The position numbers and the translations under genes are program-made. 64,000 nt of DNA from Prionace glauca. Taxonomy: Eukaryota; Chordata; Chondrichthyes; Carcharhiniformes; Carcharhinidae. Under the pieces are notes generated by a model. That model ran no database searches. It had not been told where the DNA came from and saw only the letters and a program-made list of their open reading frames with translations. The stretch is from the NCBI GenBank assembly GCA_037974335.1, contig CM075760.1, forward strand, positions 21,303,291 through 21,367,290, in the 5' to 3' direction. Below are positions 20,120-30,204 of the stretch, one piece after another. How positions within the stretch are numbered: position 1 is the stretch's first letter; every line of letters starts with the position of its first letter.

Positions 20120-20930
20120 GAACTGGGGAAGCCTTTGGGCAGAGACTGCGCTGCTGCTATTTCCCTTCCAGACCACCGGGGGTCGCTGTAACACGCCCGG
20201 GCGCTGATCCTCCCAGTGTCTCCTCTTGCCCGCTCCAGCCCTGCCGCTGCTCGTTGGCGGAAAATCCGAGGCCTGCAGAGAGGCGGACAGCCGCCATATT
20301 GAGGTGACGTCACCTTCAGCCCCTCCCCCCCGTCGAGGAAAAAGCGACGGTTCAGAAATGTAGAAAGTGAGAGAAATTCCCACCGGGAATCCCGCCCGGA
20401 GCGGGATTAAATAAATTAAATAAATTAAATTAAATAAAATACATATTTTTATAAAGAGGCAGGTGGCAGAACCGCGCATGTGCTGTAGTATTTTCCCAGA
20501 GCGCACCGCGCGGATGTGATTGAAAAACAGACGGTATAAAAACAGAAACTATTTTCCCGAATGGAGAAGGAACCGAAAATCTGACGGGTGAGGATGTGAA
20601 TAATAATCATCAAGATTCAAAATATTAAAAGATTAAAATGTAACTGTCTGGGCGCATGTGCAGGAGGGGAATTCCCCCAGAGTGCAGCGCTCGGGTCGCC
20701 GTCTCCTCTGGCAACGCCAGCCGGCCGCCGGCGGTGGGTGGGTGTGATTTTGGCGCAGGCGCAGTGAGGTCTGCCTGCAGCCCATTGTCCAGATTGCCCC
20801 CAGTGGATGTCGTGGGGATGGTGCAGCAGATGGAGCAACAATCCCAGTTTCAATGGGGGGAGAGAAGCTGCAATGCTGCTCCCTGTTGTTCACTCCTCTC
20901 CCCAGCCTCAGGATTGCAGAGTGTTTAAAC
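20120..20930. promoter_or_regulatory. GC-rich, CpG-rich segment with a CRE palindrome
   Basis: This is a sharp GC and CpG rise over an AT-rich neighbourhood, with 'GCGCATGTGC...GCGCACCGCGCGG' and a related second unit about 190 bp on. GGTGACGTCACC at 20303-20314 is a perfect cAMP-response-element palindrome next to 'GCCGCCATATT', a YY1-like motif. In copy B the CRE is mutated. No downstream gene start is evident, so it may be a dead promoter or a GC-rich dispersed repeat. Confidence 0.5.
20400..20445. repeat. AAATTAAATA short tandem repeat
   Basis: 'TTAAATAAATTAAATAAAT'-type runs. Copy B near 59002 is shorter. Confidence 0.75.
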
Positions 20931-20944
20931 AAGGGGGTGCATTG

Positions 20945-21072
20945 TCACAGCAGCAGGGTCTCCACGTCCTTCCGGTAGTAAGGTAACCAGAACTGGACGC
21001 AGTGCTCGAAATGCGGTCTAAACAACGTACTGTACAACTGCAGCATTAGATGTCAGCCCTTATACTATATAC
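20945..21072 (-). mobile_element. older LINE relic, left part (interrupted by the CR1 at 21073)
   Basis: 'TCCGGTAGTAAGGTAACCAG' and 'AACTGGACGCAGTGCTC' read as antisense of a CR1-type ORF2 C-terminal region. The relic resumes at 22542. In copy B (59530-59860) the two parts are contiguous. Confidence 0.7.
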
Positions 21073-22541
21073 ATAAGAACATAAGAACATAAGAAATAGG
21101 AGCAGGAGTAGGCCATCTGGCCCTTCGAGCCTGCCCCGCCATTCAATAAGATCATGGCTGATCTGTCGTGACTCAGCTCCACCTTCCCGCCCTCTCCCCA
21201 TAACCCTTAATCCCTTCTCTTATCAAAAACCCATCAACCCGTTTCTTAAAAATATTTAGCGAGGCAGCCTCCACCACTTCAACGGGCAGAGAATTCCAGA
21301 GATTCACCACCCTTTGAGTGAAGAAGTTCCTCCTCAACTCTGTTCTAAACCGCCCCCCCTTTATCTTGAGGCTGTGCCCCCTAGTCCTACTGTCTTTTTT
21401 GAGCGGGAACAGTCTCTCCACCTCTATCCTATCCATCCCATTCATCATCTTATACGTCTCAATGAGATCTCCCCTCATTCTTCTAAACTCTAACGAGTAC
21501 AAGCCTAGTTTATTCAGCCTCTCCTCATAGCTCAATCCCCTCAACTCCGGTATCAGCCGAGTAAACCTCCTCTGCACTCCCTCCAGGGCCAAAACATCCT
21601 TGCGCAGGTGCGGCGCCCAAAACTGCACACAGTACTCCAGCTGCGGCCTCACCAATGCCCTATACAGCTGCAGCAAGACCTCCCTACTTTTATATTCAAT
21701 CCCCTTCGCTATGAAGGCCAGCATCCCATTCGCCTTCCTGACCACCTGCTGCACCTGCAAGCTGGGTTTTTGCGACTCATGCACAAGGACCCCGAGGTCC
21801 CTCTGCACCGTCGCCTGCTGCAGTTTTTCGCCCCGTAAGTAATAGTCCTTCCTACCATTCCTCCTACCAAAGTGGACCACCTCACACTTGCCAACATTAA
21901 ATTCCATTTGCCATTTCCTGGCCCATTCGCCCAGCCTATCTAGATCCTTCTGCAGACTCTCCACACCCTCCGCACAATTTGCCTTTCCCCCAATCTTGGT
22001 GTCATCAGCAAATTTCGACGCCCTGCACTCGGTTCCCTCCTCCAGATCATCTATATAAATGGTAAATAGCTGAGGCCCCAGCACCGACCCCTGGGGCACC
22101 CCACTAGTCACCAACCGCCAATCCGAATAGCATCCATTGACCCCCACTCTCTGCCTCCTATTTGACAACCAATCCTCTATCCACGCTAACACCCTACCCC
22201 CAACTCCATGTCCCCTGACCTTCTGCAATAACCTCTTGTGAGGTACCTTGTCAAACGCCTTCTGAAAATCCAGAAAGACCACATCCACCGGCTCTCCTCC
22301 ATCCACTGCCCTAGACACATCCTCATAGAACTCCAGTAAATTTGTCAGACACGACTTCCCTTTAATGAAACCGTGTTGCGTCCGCCCTATCAAGCAATTC
22401 CCCTCAAGATGCCTCGCTATTTCCTCCTTAATGACGGTTTCTAACATTTTACCTACCACAGACGTTAAACTAACCGGCCTATAATTCCCCGCCTTTTGCC
22501 TGCCACCCTTCTTAAACAACGGCGTAACATTAGCCGTTTAC
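21073..22541 (-). mobile_element. CR1-like LINE copy nested in an older LINE relic
   Basis: The 3' end 'CATAAGAACATAAGAACATA' lies at the low-coordinate side, and the copy is 5'-truncated inside ORF2. It is flanked by a short direct repeat, ATATAC (21067-21072 and 22542-22547), compatible with a target-site duplication. The paralogous locus near 59640 has the empty site, so the insertion is directly demonstrated and post-dates the segmental duplication. Confidence 0.9.
21173..22519 (-). CDS. LINE reverse transcriptase fragment
   Basis: A 448-codon open frame begins within the RT domain (FKKGGRQKAGNYRPVSLTS). It carries FLDFQKAFDKVPH, SGVPQGSVLGP and the catalytic FADDTKIGG, and ends GERAGRWS. 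It aligns end to end with the C-terminal 60% of the protein at 541-2742, with roughly 15 differences in 448 residues by eye. The frame has stayed open, so the insertion is young. Lacking the endonuclease and the N-terminal RT part, it should be inactive. Confidence 0.8.
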   Translation of the reverse strand: MFKKGGRQKAGNYRPVSLTSVVGKMLETVIKEEIARHLEGNCLIGRTQHGFIKGKSCLTNLLEFYEDVSRAVDGGEPVDVVFLDFQKAFDKVPHKRLLQKVRGHGVGGRVLAWIEDWLSNRRQRVGVNGCYSDWRLVTSGVPQGSVLGPQLFTIYIDDLEEGTECRASKFADDTKIGGKANCAEGVESLQKDLDRLGEWARKWQMEFNVGKCEVVHFGRRNGRKDYYLRGEKLQQATVQRDLGVLVHESQKPSLQVQQVVRKANGMLAFIAKGIEYKSREVLLQLYRALVRPQLEYCVQFWAPHLRKDVLALEGVQRRFTRLIPELRGLSYEERLNKLGLYSLEFRRMRGDLIETYKMMNGMDRIEVERLFPLKKDSRTRGHSLKIKGGRFRTELRRNFFTQRVVNLWNSLPVEVVEAASLNIFKKRVDGFLIREGIKGYGERAGRWS

Positions 22542-23340
22542 ATATACACCTTCATATAAAGGCTAGCATTCGGTAAGCTTTCTTCGCAACCTTCTCCACC
22601 TGTGTTGCCACCTTCAGAGACTTGAGCACTTGCAGTCCCGGGTCCCTCTGCATTTCTATACTCTTAACCGGTCTACCACTTATCATGTAACTCCCCTCTA
22701 CATTATTCCTTCCAAAATGCATCACCTCGCATTTATCAGGATCAATATATATGTTGAGAAATTTGCCTACCTCGGAATTACTCTGGCAGAGATATTACCA
22801 CGATGCCACTGTTACCCTTTCAACATTGATAGAGAACTTACAGCAGAGAAGAAGGCCATTTTGAAGCGTCATGTGTGCGTTGGCCCTCTAAAGGACCAAT
22901 TCATCCAATAACACTCTGTATCCCACAGTCTCGCATTTAGTTCATTTTCAGACAATTATCCAATCCCATTTTGAACCCATTAATTGGCTGTGCCTGCATC
23001 ACACTCTCAAACAGGACATTCCAGATCTGGATCACTCAATGTCTGAAAATGTTTTTTCGTGATGTCTCCATGTTTCCTTCACCAATTTACTTCAACCCGT
23101 GCCCTCTGTGTCAAAATCCTTCTGCTATTGAAAGTTTCTCTCTATCTACTCTGTCAAGACCCCTCAGGATTTTGAATGCCTCATTAAAGTCACATCAGCA
23201 ACTTTCTGTCAAGGAAATAGTCCGAAACTCTCCAAAATATATTCGTCACTGAAGTTTCTGATCTCTGGAATTATTCCCGTGTTTTCCTCCTGCATCCAGT
23301 CCACTGATTTTACATTCTGCCTTACGTTCGGTCAGTTAGT
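22542..23340 (-). mobile_element. older LINE relic(s)
   Basis: 22542-22770 continues the interrupted LINE relic ('CCTTCTCCACCTGTGTTGCC', 'AAAATGCATCACCTCGCATT'). 22915-23300 is a second CR1-type relic ('TCCAATCCCATTTTGAACCC', 'TTCAACCCGTGCCCTCTGTG'). Both are antisense of LINE coding regions and are closely matched at 59640-60440 in copy B. Confidence 0.65.
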
Positions 23341-23471
23341 GCCTGCTTGAACACATGAAACACAATATTTCTACATGCCCTGGAGTGAAGATTCGGAGCA
23401 AATTCATTTCGCATTTCTGGCGGACTAAGGGGAATCAGACAAGGTTAAGGTAGTTTAAATGCTGCTGGTCC

Positions 23472-23950
23472 TCCATAAGGACATAAGAAAGGAACATGAG
23501 AAATAGGAGCAGGAGTAGGCCATCTAGCCCTTCGAGTCTGCCCCGCCATTCAATAAGATCATGGCTGATCTGAAGTGGATCAGTTCCACTTTCCCGCTTT
23601 CTCCCCATAATCCTTAATTCCCTTGTCTGTCAAAATCTACCCGTGTCTTAAATATATTCAACGAGGTAGCCTCCACCACTTCAATGGGCAGAGAATTCCA
23701 GAGATTCACCACCCCTTTGAGTGAAGAAGTTCCTCCTCAACTCTGATCTAAAGTATACCTCTCCCCCCCCCCTTATCTTGAGGCTGTGCTCTCTAGTCCT
23801 GCTATCCTTTCTAAGTGGGAAGAATCTCTCTCCCTCTACCCTATCCATCCCTTTCATTATCTTATACGTCTCTATAACATCCCCCCTCATCCTTCTAAAC
23901 TCCATGACAGACCAGTTTATGAGTGAATTCAGCGAGTTTCTCCTCATTCT
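23472..23950 (-). mobile_element. CR1-like LINE 3'-end fragment
   Basis: The 3' end 'ACATGAGAAATAGGAGCAGG' and the antisense of 'RSELRRNFFTQR' are recognisable. It is paralogous to 60580-61050 and older than the copy at 21.07 kb. Confidence 0.75.
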
Positions 23951-24017
23951 TCTCTCATTCTGTCTCTGGATTTGATCAGAAAAAGGCAGAGATGAAGGTG
24001 TCTTTACACCAGTGGGT

Positions 24018-24180
24018 CACTGGGTGGCGCAGTGACTCTGTCTCTAAAGGGTCCTGAGTTCAACCACATCCCACCCATGACTGCAGGGGACATGCTTGTC
24101 TGGGAAAGGTGGGGGGAGAACCGTGTAATAGGGAAATGGAGCGGAGTTGATGGGTTTAGGAGAACGGAATTAAGCCAAGA
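24018..24180 (+). mobile_element. tRNA-like SINE fragment
   Basis: 'GGGTGGCGCAGTGACTCTGT' and 'GGTCCTGAGTTCAACCAC' resemble A and B boxes of a tRNA-derived SINE. It lies just past the IgM membrane poly(A) sites. Paralogue at 61115-61275. Confidence 0.5.
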
Positions 24181-24196
24181 CAGGGATGGTTAAATT

Positions 24197-24213
24197 TTTA
24201 TTCAAAGTTTATT
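24197..24213 (-). terminator. IGHM: poly(A) signals for membrane IgM mRNA
   Basis: Two AATAAA hexamers in transcription sense, at 24197-24202 and 24208-24213, lie about 450 bp after the TM2 stop. Both are kept in copy B (61291-61296, 61302-61307). Confidence 0.7.
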
Positions 24214-24658
24214 TAAAAATTCAGAGAATATTTTACAGTGAAATTGTTTTTTTAAAGTTAGGAAAGTGAACATAGCGATCGAGGTTCACATTGAGAACAG
24301 GAGACATGTACAGAGAATCCGTCAATATTTGTACATCTGTTACATACACCAAAAAGAGAATACAGATCCTTAATAGAAAGAGGAATTAACAAACGTGAAT
24401 AAGGAATGAGAAATTATTTATACATGAAATTTAAACTAGGGGGGAAACTATTAACCACAATAACATTATAACAAAAAAACTCGTACTTTTCACACTGAAA
24501 ACTGAAATAATGTCTATTGTTGCCTCAGTTACAGATCCAGAATGATAAACTGAGAGAAATTTACTGATAGATTCACCGAGAGCAGATATTGTATTGGAGC
24601 CATACACAGATCTTTATAATCAGCTGAGGGAAATCTGCAGCGTCCAAAATTCAACCCA

Positions 24659-24667
24659 TCATTTGAT
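24659..24667 (-). CDS. IGHM: IgM membrane exon 2 (last codons and stop)
   Basis: After acceptor 'CTCTTTATTTTACAG' the exon reads ATC AAA TGA, giving Ile-Lys-stop. With TM1 ending VTLVK, the cytoplasmic tail is ...K-I-K, the very short tail typical of membrane IgM (usually K-V-K). The rest of the exon is 3' UTR running to the poly(A) signals near 24.2 kb. The minus-strand open frame across this UTR is a coincidence. Confidence 0.85.
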   Translation of the reverse strand: MK

Positions 24668-24801
24668 CTGTAAAATAAAGAGGCAATATTGAAGCAGATG
24701 TTTCTGATGCGGGACATTAATGTTTTTAATCAGTGAAACAATGAGAGATTTTTCAAATCCATTCTGTCAGTGTGAAATGTGAGTGAATTGAATCATCTCA
24801 C

Positions 24802-24929
24802 CTTCACCAGAGTGACGGCAGTACTGTAGAAAATGCTCAGGAAGAACAGGACGATGAATGTGGAAGCGGTTGTCCAGATGTTGCTGTTATCATCCTCACT
24901 GTCTTCAATCCAGATGCGGTCGGTGGGGT
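24802..24929 (-). CDS. IGHM: IgM membrane exon 1 (extracellular spacer and transmembrane helix)
   Basis: Acceptor 'CTGTCCCCTAG', then 128 nt, then donor GTGAG. Joined to the cryptic CH4 donor (AGC-G), the first base completes GAC. The peptide starts [19 protein letters not shown], an acidic spacer, and continues [20 protein letters not shown], the transmembrane helix, with the polar Ser/Thr/Tyr face typical of IgM, then TLVK. It anchors the B-cell receptor and contacts Ig-alpha/beta. The same peptide is encoded at 61902-62029, with only a silent AGT/AGC difference seen. Confidence 0.93.
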
Positions 24930-25494
24930 CTAGGGGACAGAGGCCAGGAAATGGAATTAGATTACTTTATTTATCCAGGGAATCTCATTGTTTTCTTTTC
25001 CCTGTTCTCCTTTATAATCTGTTCATTCATTCTCATGTCTAATTTTCAATGTATATCTCCTGTTAAATTCAGGACACTCAGTAACAGATCTCCATAACTA
25101 TCTTCACACCTGATCCTTATTGGTATTCCTTGGAGAGTCCATGTCAGAAAGCACTGAAGGTGTTTTCTTGAGAATCAGTTCATTTTGAACTATTTGCCAC
25201 TAACCCTTATTGAAGAATGTTCTGACTGATCTGGAGGAACATTCCCCTGTCAATGATTGTTTCCACAGATGGTGACTGATCTGTAAAATGTGAATGCTGC
25301 TATTGAAGATCTGGGATGTAATTTCCAATCTTTGCTTATTTACAGTGGAAATGTTTCGTAAATCATGAGCTTAATTCAGTTTCTCAACGTGTTTGGCGGT
25401 GTTTTGAGAATTGGGATAGTCATCGGTGTGTATGTCCATTCAAATTCACATTTAAATTTTACTTTCATCATTCACCTGCCGTTTGTATTAAAGA

Positions 25495-25592
25495 TTGTAT
25501 GTGTGTGCGCGCGTCTGTGTGTGTGTGTGTCTGTGAGTCTGTGTGTGTGTGTGTGTGCGTCAGTGCGTGTGTGTGTGTGTCTGTGAGTCTGT

Positions 25593-25623
<31 letters not shown>

Positions 25624-27145
25624 ACTTCCTGAGCTGCATTAATTTTTGGTCCTGAGTTAATCTGTGTGTATGAGGGATAATGAACATGTTCATTTGCCTA
25701 TGTTTGTTGATTTGTGTAGTTGTGTGTCTGTGTGTATAATTTATTCTTCAGACATTGTGGATATATGACTATTATTGTGTGAAGTCTCTGTATATTTATT
25801 AATGCCACTCTTAACGTGTGCATGTGTTTCCGCCTGTTTCAATGTGTTAATTTGTGTCACTCGAGTAATGTTTCCTTCTCTTTCTGTGTGTGTCTGTTCC
25901 TCCGTGCGTTTGTGTGTGTATCCGTTGACATATTAGTGCATGTGAAGTCGTGTTGATAGTTATTTATAACAATGTGTCAATGTATGGCTGTGTTTCCAAG
26001 TGTAGTATTGTGTGCTGTGGTGTTCTGTTCTGAAGGAACATGTGAATGTTTGCATCCACATGTTTGTGTGAAAATATTTTGCTCTCTGTTCCTCTATATG
26101 CAGTGTGTTAATATTGTTATATCTATTTCCCTGTATAAGTGATAATGTGTATAACATTGTGGGTCTCTATATCTGTATTCATTTCAGCGTGAACGTGTGA
26201 GGACATGCATTTGTTTGAGTGTGTGTATCTGTTTGTGTATGTTTTGGACCTGCATAAATGTTATCTGTCCGTATTGTGTGTATGCATGTACATGTTTGTG
26301 TTTGTGTCCGTGTAGCTAGTCACGTATGTTTAGGTAAGTGTGTACTTGTGTGTTTGTGTGTGTTTCTGCGGGCGTTTGTACATATTTGATCATTTGTGTG
26401 CATGTTTTGTTTTGTGCCTTCTTGTACAAGTCCGTGCCTGTGTGTGCAGGTGTGGGTGTATGCCCCCTTGTGCATGCATGTGTGCGTGTATATGTGTGTG
26501 CGTGTGTGTGTGTGTGCATGGTGAGTGTGGGTCAGAGAGAGAGCGAGAGAGAAAGAGAGAGTATTTGTGTATGCACGCATTTTTGTTTGTATATGTATAG
26601 TCCATTAGTGTATCGAGGGAGCGTGCTTGTTTGAGTTCGTTTGTGCGTATATTGTGTGTTCTTCTGATCCGTGTATGTGCATTTGTATTTATGAATGTAT
26701 CTGTGTTTTTGTTGTGTATGTATTTGTGCGTATTGTGTATTTGTGACATTCTGTGTCTGTATTTGAATGTGCCTGTCTATATTTCTGTGTGTGGGACTAT
26801 GTGTATGCGTTTGTGCGTTATATTAACATTCTGTATTCGTGTGCATATGTATGAGTATGTGTATTTGTGCAATTGTGTCCACGTTTCTGTGTGTGCGTGT
26901 GTGTGTGTGTATGTGTGTGAGTGTGTAGTGTGTCTGTATGTGTGAATGTGTGTGTGTATGTGTATGTGTGTGTGAGTGTGTGTATGTGTGTGTGAGTGTG
27001 TAGTGTGTGTATGTATGTATGTGAGTGTGAGTGTGTAGTGTGTGTAGTGTGTGTAGTGTGTGTATGTGTGTGTGAGTGTGTGTGTGTGAGTGTGTGTGTG
27101 AGTGTGGGTGTGTACGCCTATGTATGTATGTATAATTGTGACTGT
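25495..27145. repeat. GT-rich micro/minisatellite region in the CH4-TM1 intron
   Basis: About 1.6 kb is dominated by TGTG runs with imperfect words. It includes 25500-25620 with a unit of about 48-50 bp ('CTGTGAGTCTG', 'GCGTCAGTGCG') and dense (GT)n near 26890-27115. A GAGAGAGCGAGAGAGA stretch lies near 26535. Copy B has more units of the 48-bp repeat. The Cys/Val-rich frames across it are artefacts. Confidence 0.9.
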
Positions 27146-27149
27146 TTTG

Positions 27150-28212
27150 GGCAGCATTATCAGTGTGTGTATTTTTTTAACTGTTGCTCCAAGTTTCACC
27201 GACCATAGTGAAGTGAATATGAACCAGACAACCCGAATAATGGAACAAATTTTCAATGTTTGCTGTAGCAATGTATTTTATGTGAGGAGCACGGTGATAT
27301 CAGGAGAGAGAATGAAATAATTCATTGATGTATCTCAGAGAGCTCAGGGACAGTGCAGTTAAAACCCGGGGAGGAATCTATGACTTGTTTAAATTTGTAT
27401 TCTGGGAAATCAATGCCAGCACATGGTTAACAGGAACAAGAGTGTTGAGACATTTTAAAATTATGTTGCATTAGTATATATATAGATTTCAATGATTAAG
27501 ATAATGATACTTCAAAATCTGTAGCAAGTAAACCGGAAACTAATTTGTACTGTTGGCAACTGGGTCCTTATAGTAGAGACCTGTTCCCTTCCAAACACAG
27601 AAGGGGGAGGAGAGTGAGCTCAGACTTTCCCTCTCCCTACCCGGTGATACAATGTCCCTGATGGTTCTAACCACAGAGGAGGTGGAGGTGAGTGGATTAA
27701 ATAATGACATTCCTCCTCTTTTCATTGAGGAAGTTTTGGGACATGGATTAACTACTGCTCCTCCCCTCTCTTTGCTGGGTTAGTGGGAATCCAGGATGTT
27801 AACAATTTCACACTCCTTCAATCCGATGGGGGGAATATTTCTCCATGTTTTTGTGTGTGACCCTCACTTCAGTTCCCAGTGGGTGCGGTGCAGCAGCTTA
27901 AAGAGGTGGTCAATGATAGAAACAGGGACACAGAGATCTAAATGTTGTGTTTGTGTGTCAGACATGTTAAAAATGTTGGAGTGTTTTCCCCTTAGTGGGA
28001 GGAAAGTCAGTGAAGATATTTTGCAGAATCCTGTAATGAATGTGCTGTACTCTATCCCTGACCCAGTGTCTATCTCCGCTGGGAGCACTGGTTCAACAAT
28101 GTTGGGTCCGAGACATGAAAATATCTGACTCAAAATCAAAGATATGGAAGTAAAACTGAAAAACAACCAATTAAACAATTGGGTATTTCATTGATCGTTA
28201 GAGGAAAATGTT
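27150..28212 (-). other. rest of the CH4-TM1 intron
   Basis: No exon recognised. The 104-codon minus-strand frame at 27864-28178 has no Ig features and lies beyond the secretory poly(A) signals. Confidence 0.5.
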
Positions 28213-28227
28213 TTTATTCTTTTTATT
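28213..28227 (-). terminator. IGHM: poly(A) signals for secreted IgM mRNA
   Basis: Two AATAAA hexamers in transcription sense (28213-28218 and 28222-28227) lie about 30-40 bp after the CH4 stop. Use of this site yields secreted IgM; read-through with CH4-to-TM1 splicing yields the membrane form. Confidence 0.8.
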
Positions 28228-28254
28228 GTAGTTTTTAATGTAACCGAGTGATTC

Positions 28255-28646
28255 TCATTGACATGAATTAACAGTGTCCATCAGTGCAAGGGAAATGTTC
28301 ACAAAACTGGGTTTACCGCTGGATTTGTCAACTGTTCTGTTGATGATCTTCAAGGGGATGGCTTCATGTCCCACCACACAGGAGTAAGAAGCACCGCTGG
28401 ACCATTCCTCTGCTGCAATGGATAACAGGCTGTACATGAAGAAGGAGCTATTGCCGTTCTCCGCCACCACCTCGGTGTTCCTGTAGTTCCCGGGATTCAC
28501 CGGCTTGTCGTTGACGGTCCACTTGACGAAGATCTCTCGGGGGGAGAAACCTCTCACTAAGCAGCTGAGGGAGACGAAACTCTGAGCGGAGACGTCTTCT
28601 GCCGAGGGCAGGAGGACAGAGACGACCGGTTCCCGCGGATTTTGAT
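28255..28646 (-). CDS. IGHM: IgM CH4 exon with secretory tail
   Basis: Acceptor 'TACATTTTCTGCAG'. The exon gives [18 protein letters not shown], then the Ig fold with [18 protein letters not shown] and [11 protein letters not shown], and ends [15 protein letters not shown]-stop (TGA 28255-28257). The tail carries the N-glycosylation site NIS and the penultimate Cys used for polymer assembly and J-chain linkage. A cryptic donor, AGCG/GTAAAC (codons Ser-Gly-Lys, about 20 residues before the stop), has the same design as in mammalian IgM and lets TM1 replace the tail. A further glycosylation site is NRT. Confidence 0.95.
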
Positions 28647-28839
28647 CTGCAGAAAATGTACAATAAATGTCAATAAACTGGAAAATTCTGGAGACAATGA
28701 AACCACTGGTGAGATATCAGGAAAATGTGCTTCACTTCTGATTTTAACTCTTCCCATTTTTGATTTGCAGCTTGGAGGAGAGGTGAACACAATTGTTTTC
28801 TCAAATAACTCAGGAGGGGGCGGAGTGGAAAGATTCAGA

Positions 28840-29445
28840 AAGTTTACAGCACAGAATCAGGCCATTCGGCCCAACTGATCTACTTTTTCTTTTTGGTTTT
28901 CTGGTTTTTGATGCTCCACATCAGGCTCCTCCCTTCTTCTTCAATCTAAACCCAATAACATCGCCTTCAGTTCAGTTTTCACTCATCAACACATCAAACT
29001 CCCCAGAAAAATATCAATCGGCCCAGAGTCGTTTAGTTCAGCAGAGTTCGCCTCTCATTCTCCTTCGCTCTAAGGACAAAAGCCCCAGCTCCCTCAACCT
29101 TTCCTCACAAGATCTACCCTCCAAACCAGGCAGCATCCTGGTAAATCTCCTCTGCACTCTCTCCAATGCTTCCACATCCTTCTTATAGTGAGGTGACTAG
29201 AACTGCACACAATATTCCAAATGTGGTCTCACCAAGGCCCTGTACACTTGCAGTATAACCCCACGGCTCTTAAACTCAAACCCCCTGTTAATAAACACTA
29301 ACACACTTTAAGCCTTCTTCACGGCTCTATCCACTTGAGTGGCAATCTTCAGAGATCTGTGGATATGAACCCCAGGATCTCCCTGTTCCTCCACATTGCT
29401 CAGAACCCTGCTGTTGACCCTACATGTATTGCTTCAATCTCTCAG
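28840..29445 (-). mobile_element. LINE fragment in the CH3-CH4 intron
   Basis: From about 28990 the plus strand shows antisense LINE wording: 'CCAGCTCCCTCAACCTTTCC', 'CTGGTAAATCTCCTCTGCAC', 'ACTAGAACTGCACACAATAT', 'GTGGTCTCACCAAGGCCCTG'. A separate scrap, 'CAGAATCAGGCCATTCGGCC', lies at 28850-28875. It stops just short of the CH3 donor. No open frame. Confidence 0.7.
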
Positions 29446-29450
29446 CTCAC

Positions 29451-29759
29451 CTGTTTCCTTGTGGATAGATGCTCTTAGAGGAGTCGGCAGATCCTGATGG
29501 CTCACCACGCACTCAAACACAGCCGCACTCAGCCAGGCTTGTGTGGAGATGTTTAATTTGCTGATCACGCTGTCACGATCCGCTCCGGGCTTTTCGGCAA
29601 TCTCTGATTTCAAATACTTCCTGTCTCGGATCCAGGACACGTTAACTCCATCAGGAGCATGAGAAATGATGCAGGTTAAGGTCACGGTCGCCTCCAGTAA
29701 GACTTGTTCTATTGGTGGTGGCTGTATCTTCACTGTGGTATCAAGGCACGGGAGAGGAT
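29451..29759 (-). CDS. IGHM: IgM CH3 exon
   Basis: Acceptor 'TTCTCATTCACAG', donor GTGAGC, 309 nt. The peptide is [19 protein letters not shown], then [38 protein letters not shown] and [14 protein letters not shown]. The two domain cysteines and the core Trp are present. NVS and NIS are N-glycosylation sites. The Cys near the start may serve an inter-chain link. It passes one base (G) to CH4. Confidence 0.94.
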
Positions 29760-29764
29760 CTGTG

Positions 29765-30204
29765 AATGAGAAATGAAAATGAGCCCCAGTTCCCCTTCAG
29801 AAGCAGGACAGCAGTCTTCAGCCTGAAGGAGACAAAGTCGCCTTCAATATATCAATCTCTAACTCTCGCCTTTCACCTTCCATGGCGAATGGGAAGCCAG
29901 CTTGCTGTATGGAATCATTCCCTGTATTAAATATTGGAGCAGCGGTAACATTTCCATGAATCAGAATTGGAGAATTCCCAAACAAACACACCATCCTGAA
30001 CTCAAGGAAAAAGTACTGACCGTTGGTTTATAGATAGGGTGGATGCACTTTCCAATATTTTACCCCTATGCTGTGACCTGTGAAACATTCTCACACTTAC
30101 TGTCTCTCCAAATTTTACCAGCTGTCTCAGGAACAAGCTGACATCAAGGCCACCTCACTCAGTATATTGCTTCAAACCGAAAGGGGGCACTCTTTTAAGG
30201 GGAG
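29765..30204 (-). other. CH2-CH3 intron, unique part
   Basis: No exon or recognised repeat. Confidence 0.4.

Larger units (their letters stand above)
19812..27150. repeat. segmental duplication, copy A (pairs with 58407 to window end)
   Basis: From about 19812 ('ATCTCTGACATCTTCTCC') the DNA is closely paralogous, base order and all, to 58407 onward. It covers the GC-rich segment, nested LINE relics, IgM TM2 and TM1 exons and the GT-rich intron. The copies differ by substitutions, microsatellite lengths and a 1.47-kb LINE present only in copy A. The right end of homology in copy A is set by the end of the window in copy B (64000, about 26770), so it may run further. Confidence 0.9.

Noticed and set aside
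20038-20313. 91- to 170-codon minus-strand frames in the GC-rich segment, and similar at 58.6-59.5 kb
   Set aside because: Frames stay open because of CpG-rich composition; no domains, and the two paralogues do not share one preserved protein.
24529-24717. 62-codon minus-strand frame, also at 61629-61817
   Set aside because: It spans the TM2 acceptor and reads the 3' UTR out of frame; the true exon is Ile-Lys-stop.
27864-28178. 104-codon minus-strand frame after CH4
   Set aside because: No Ig-fold residues; its start resembles the intron end before CH1 only over a short AT-rich run. It lies past the secretory poly(A) signals.
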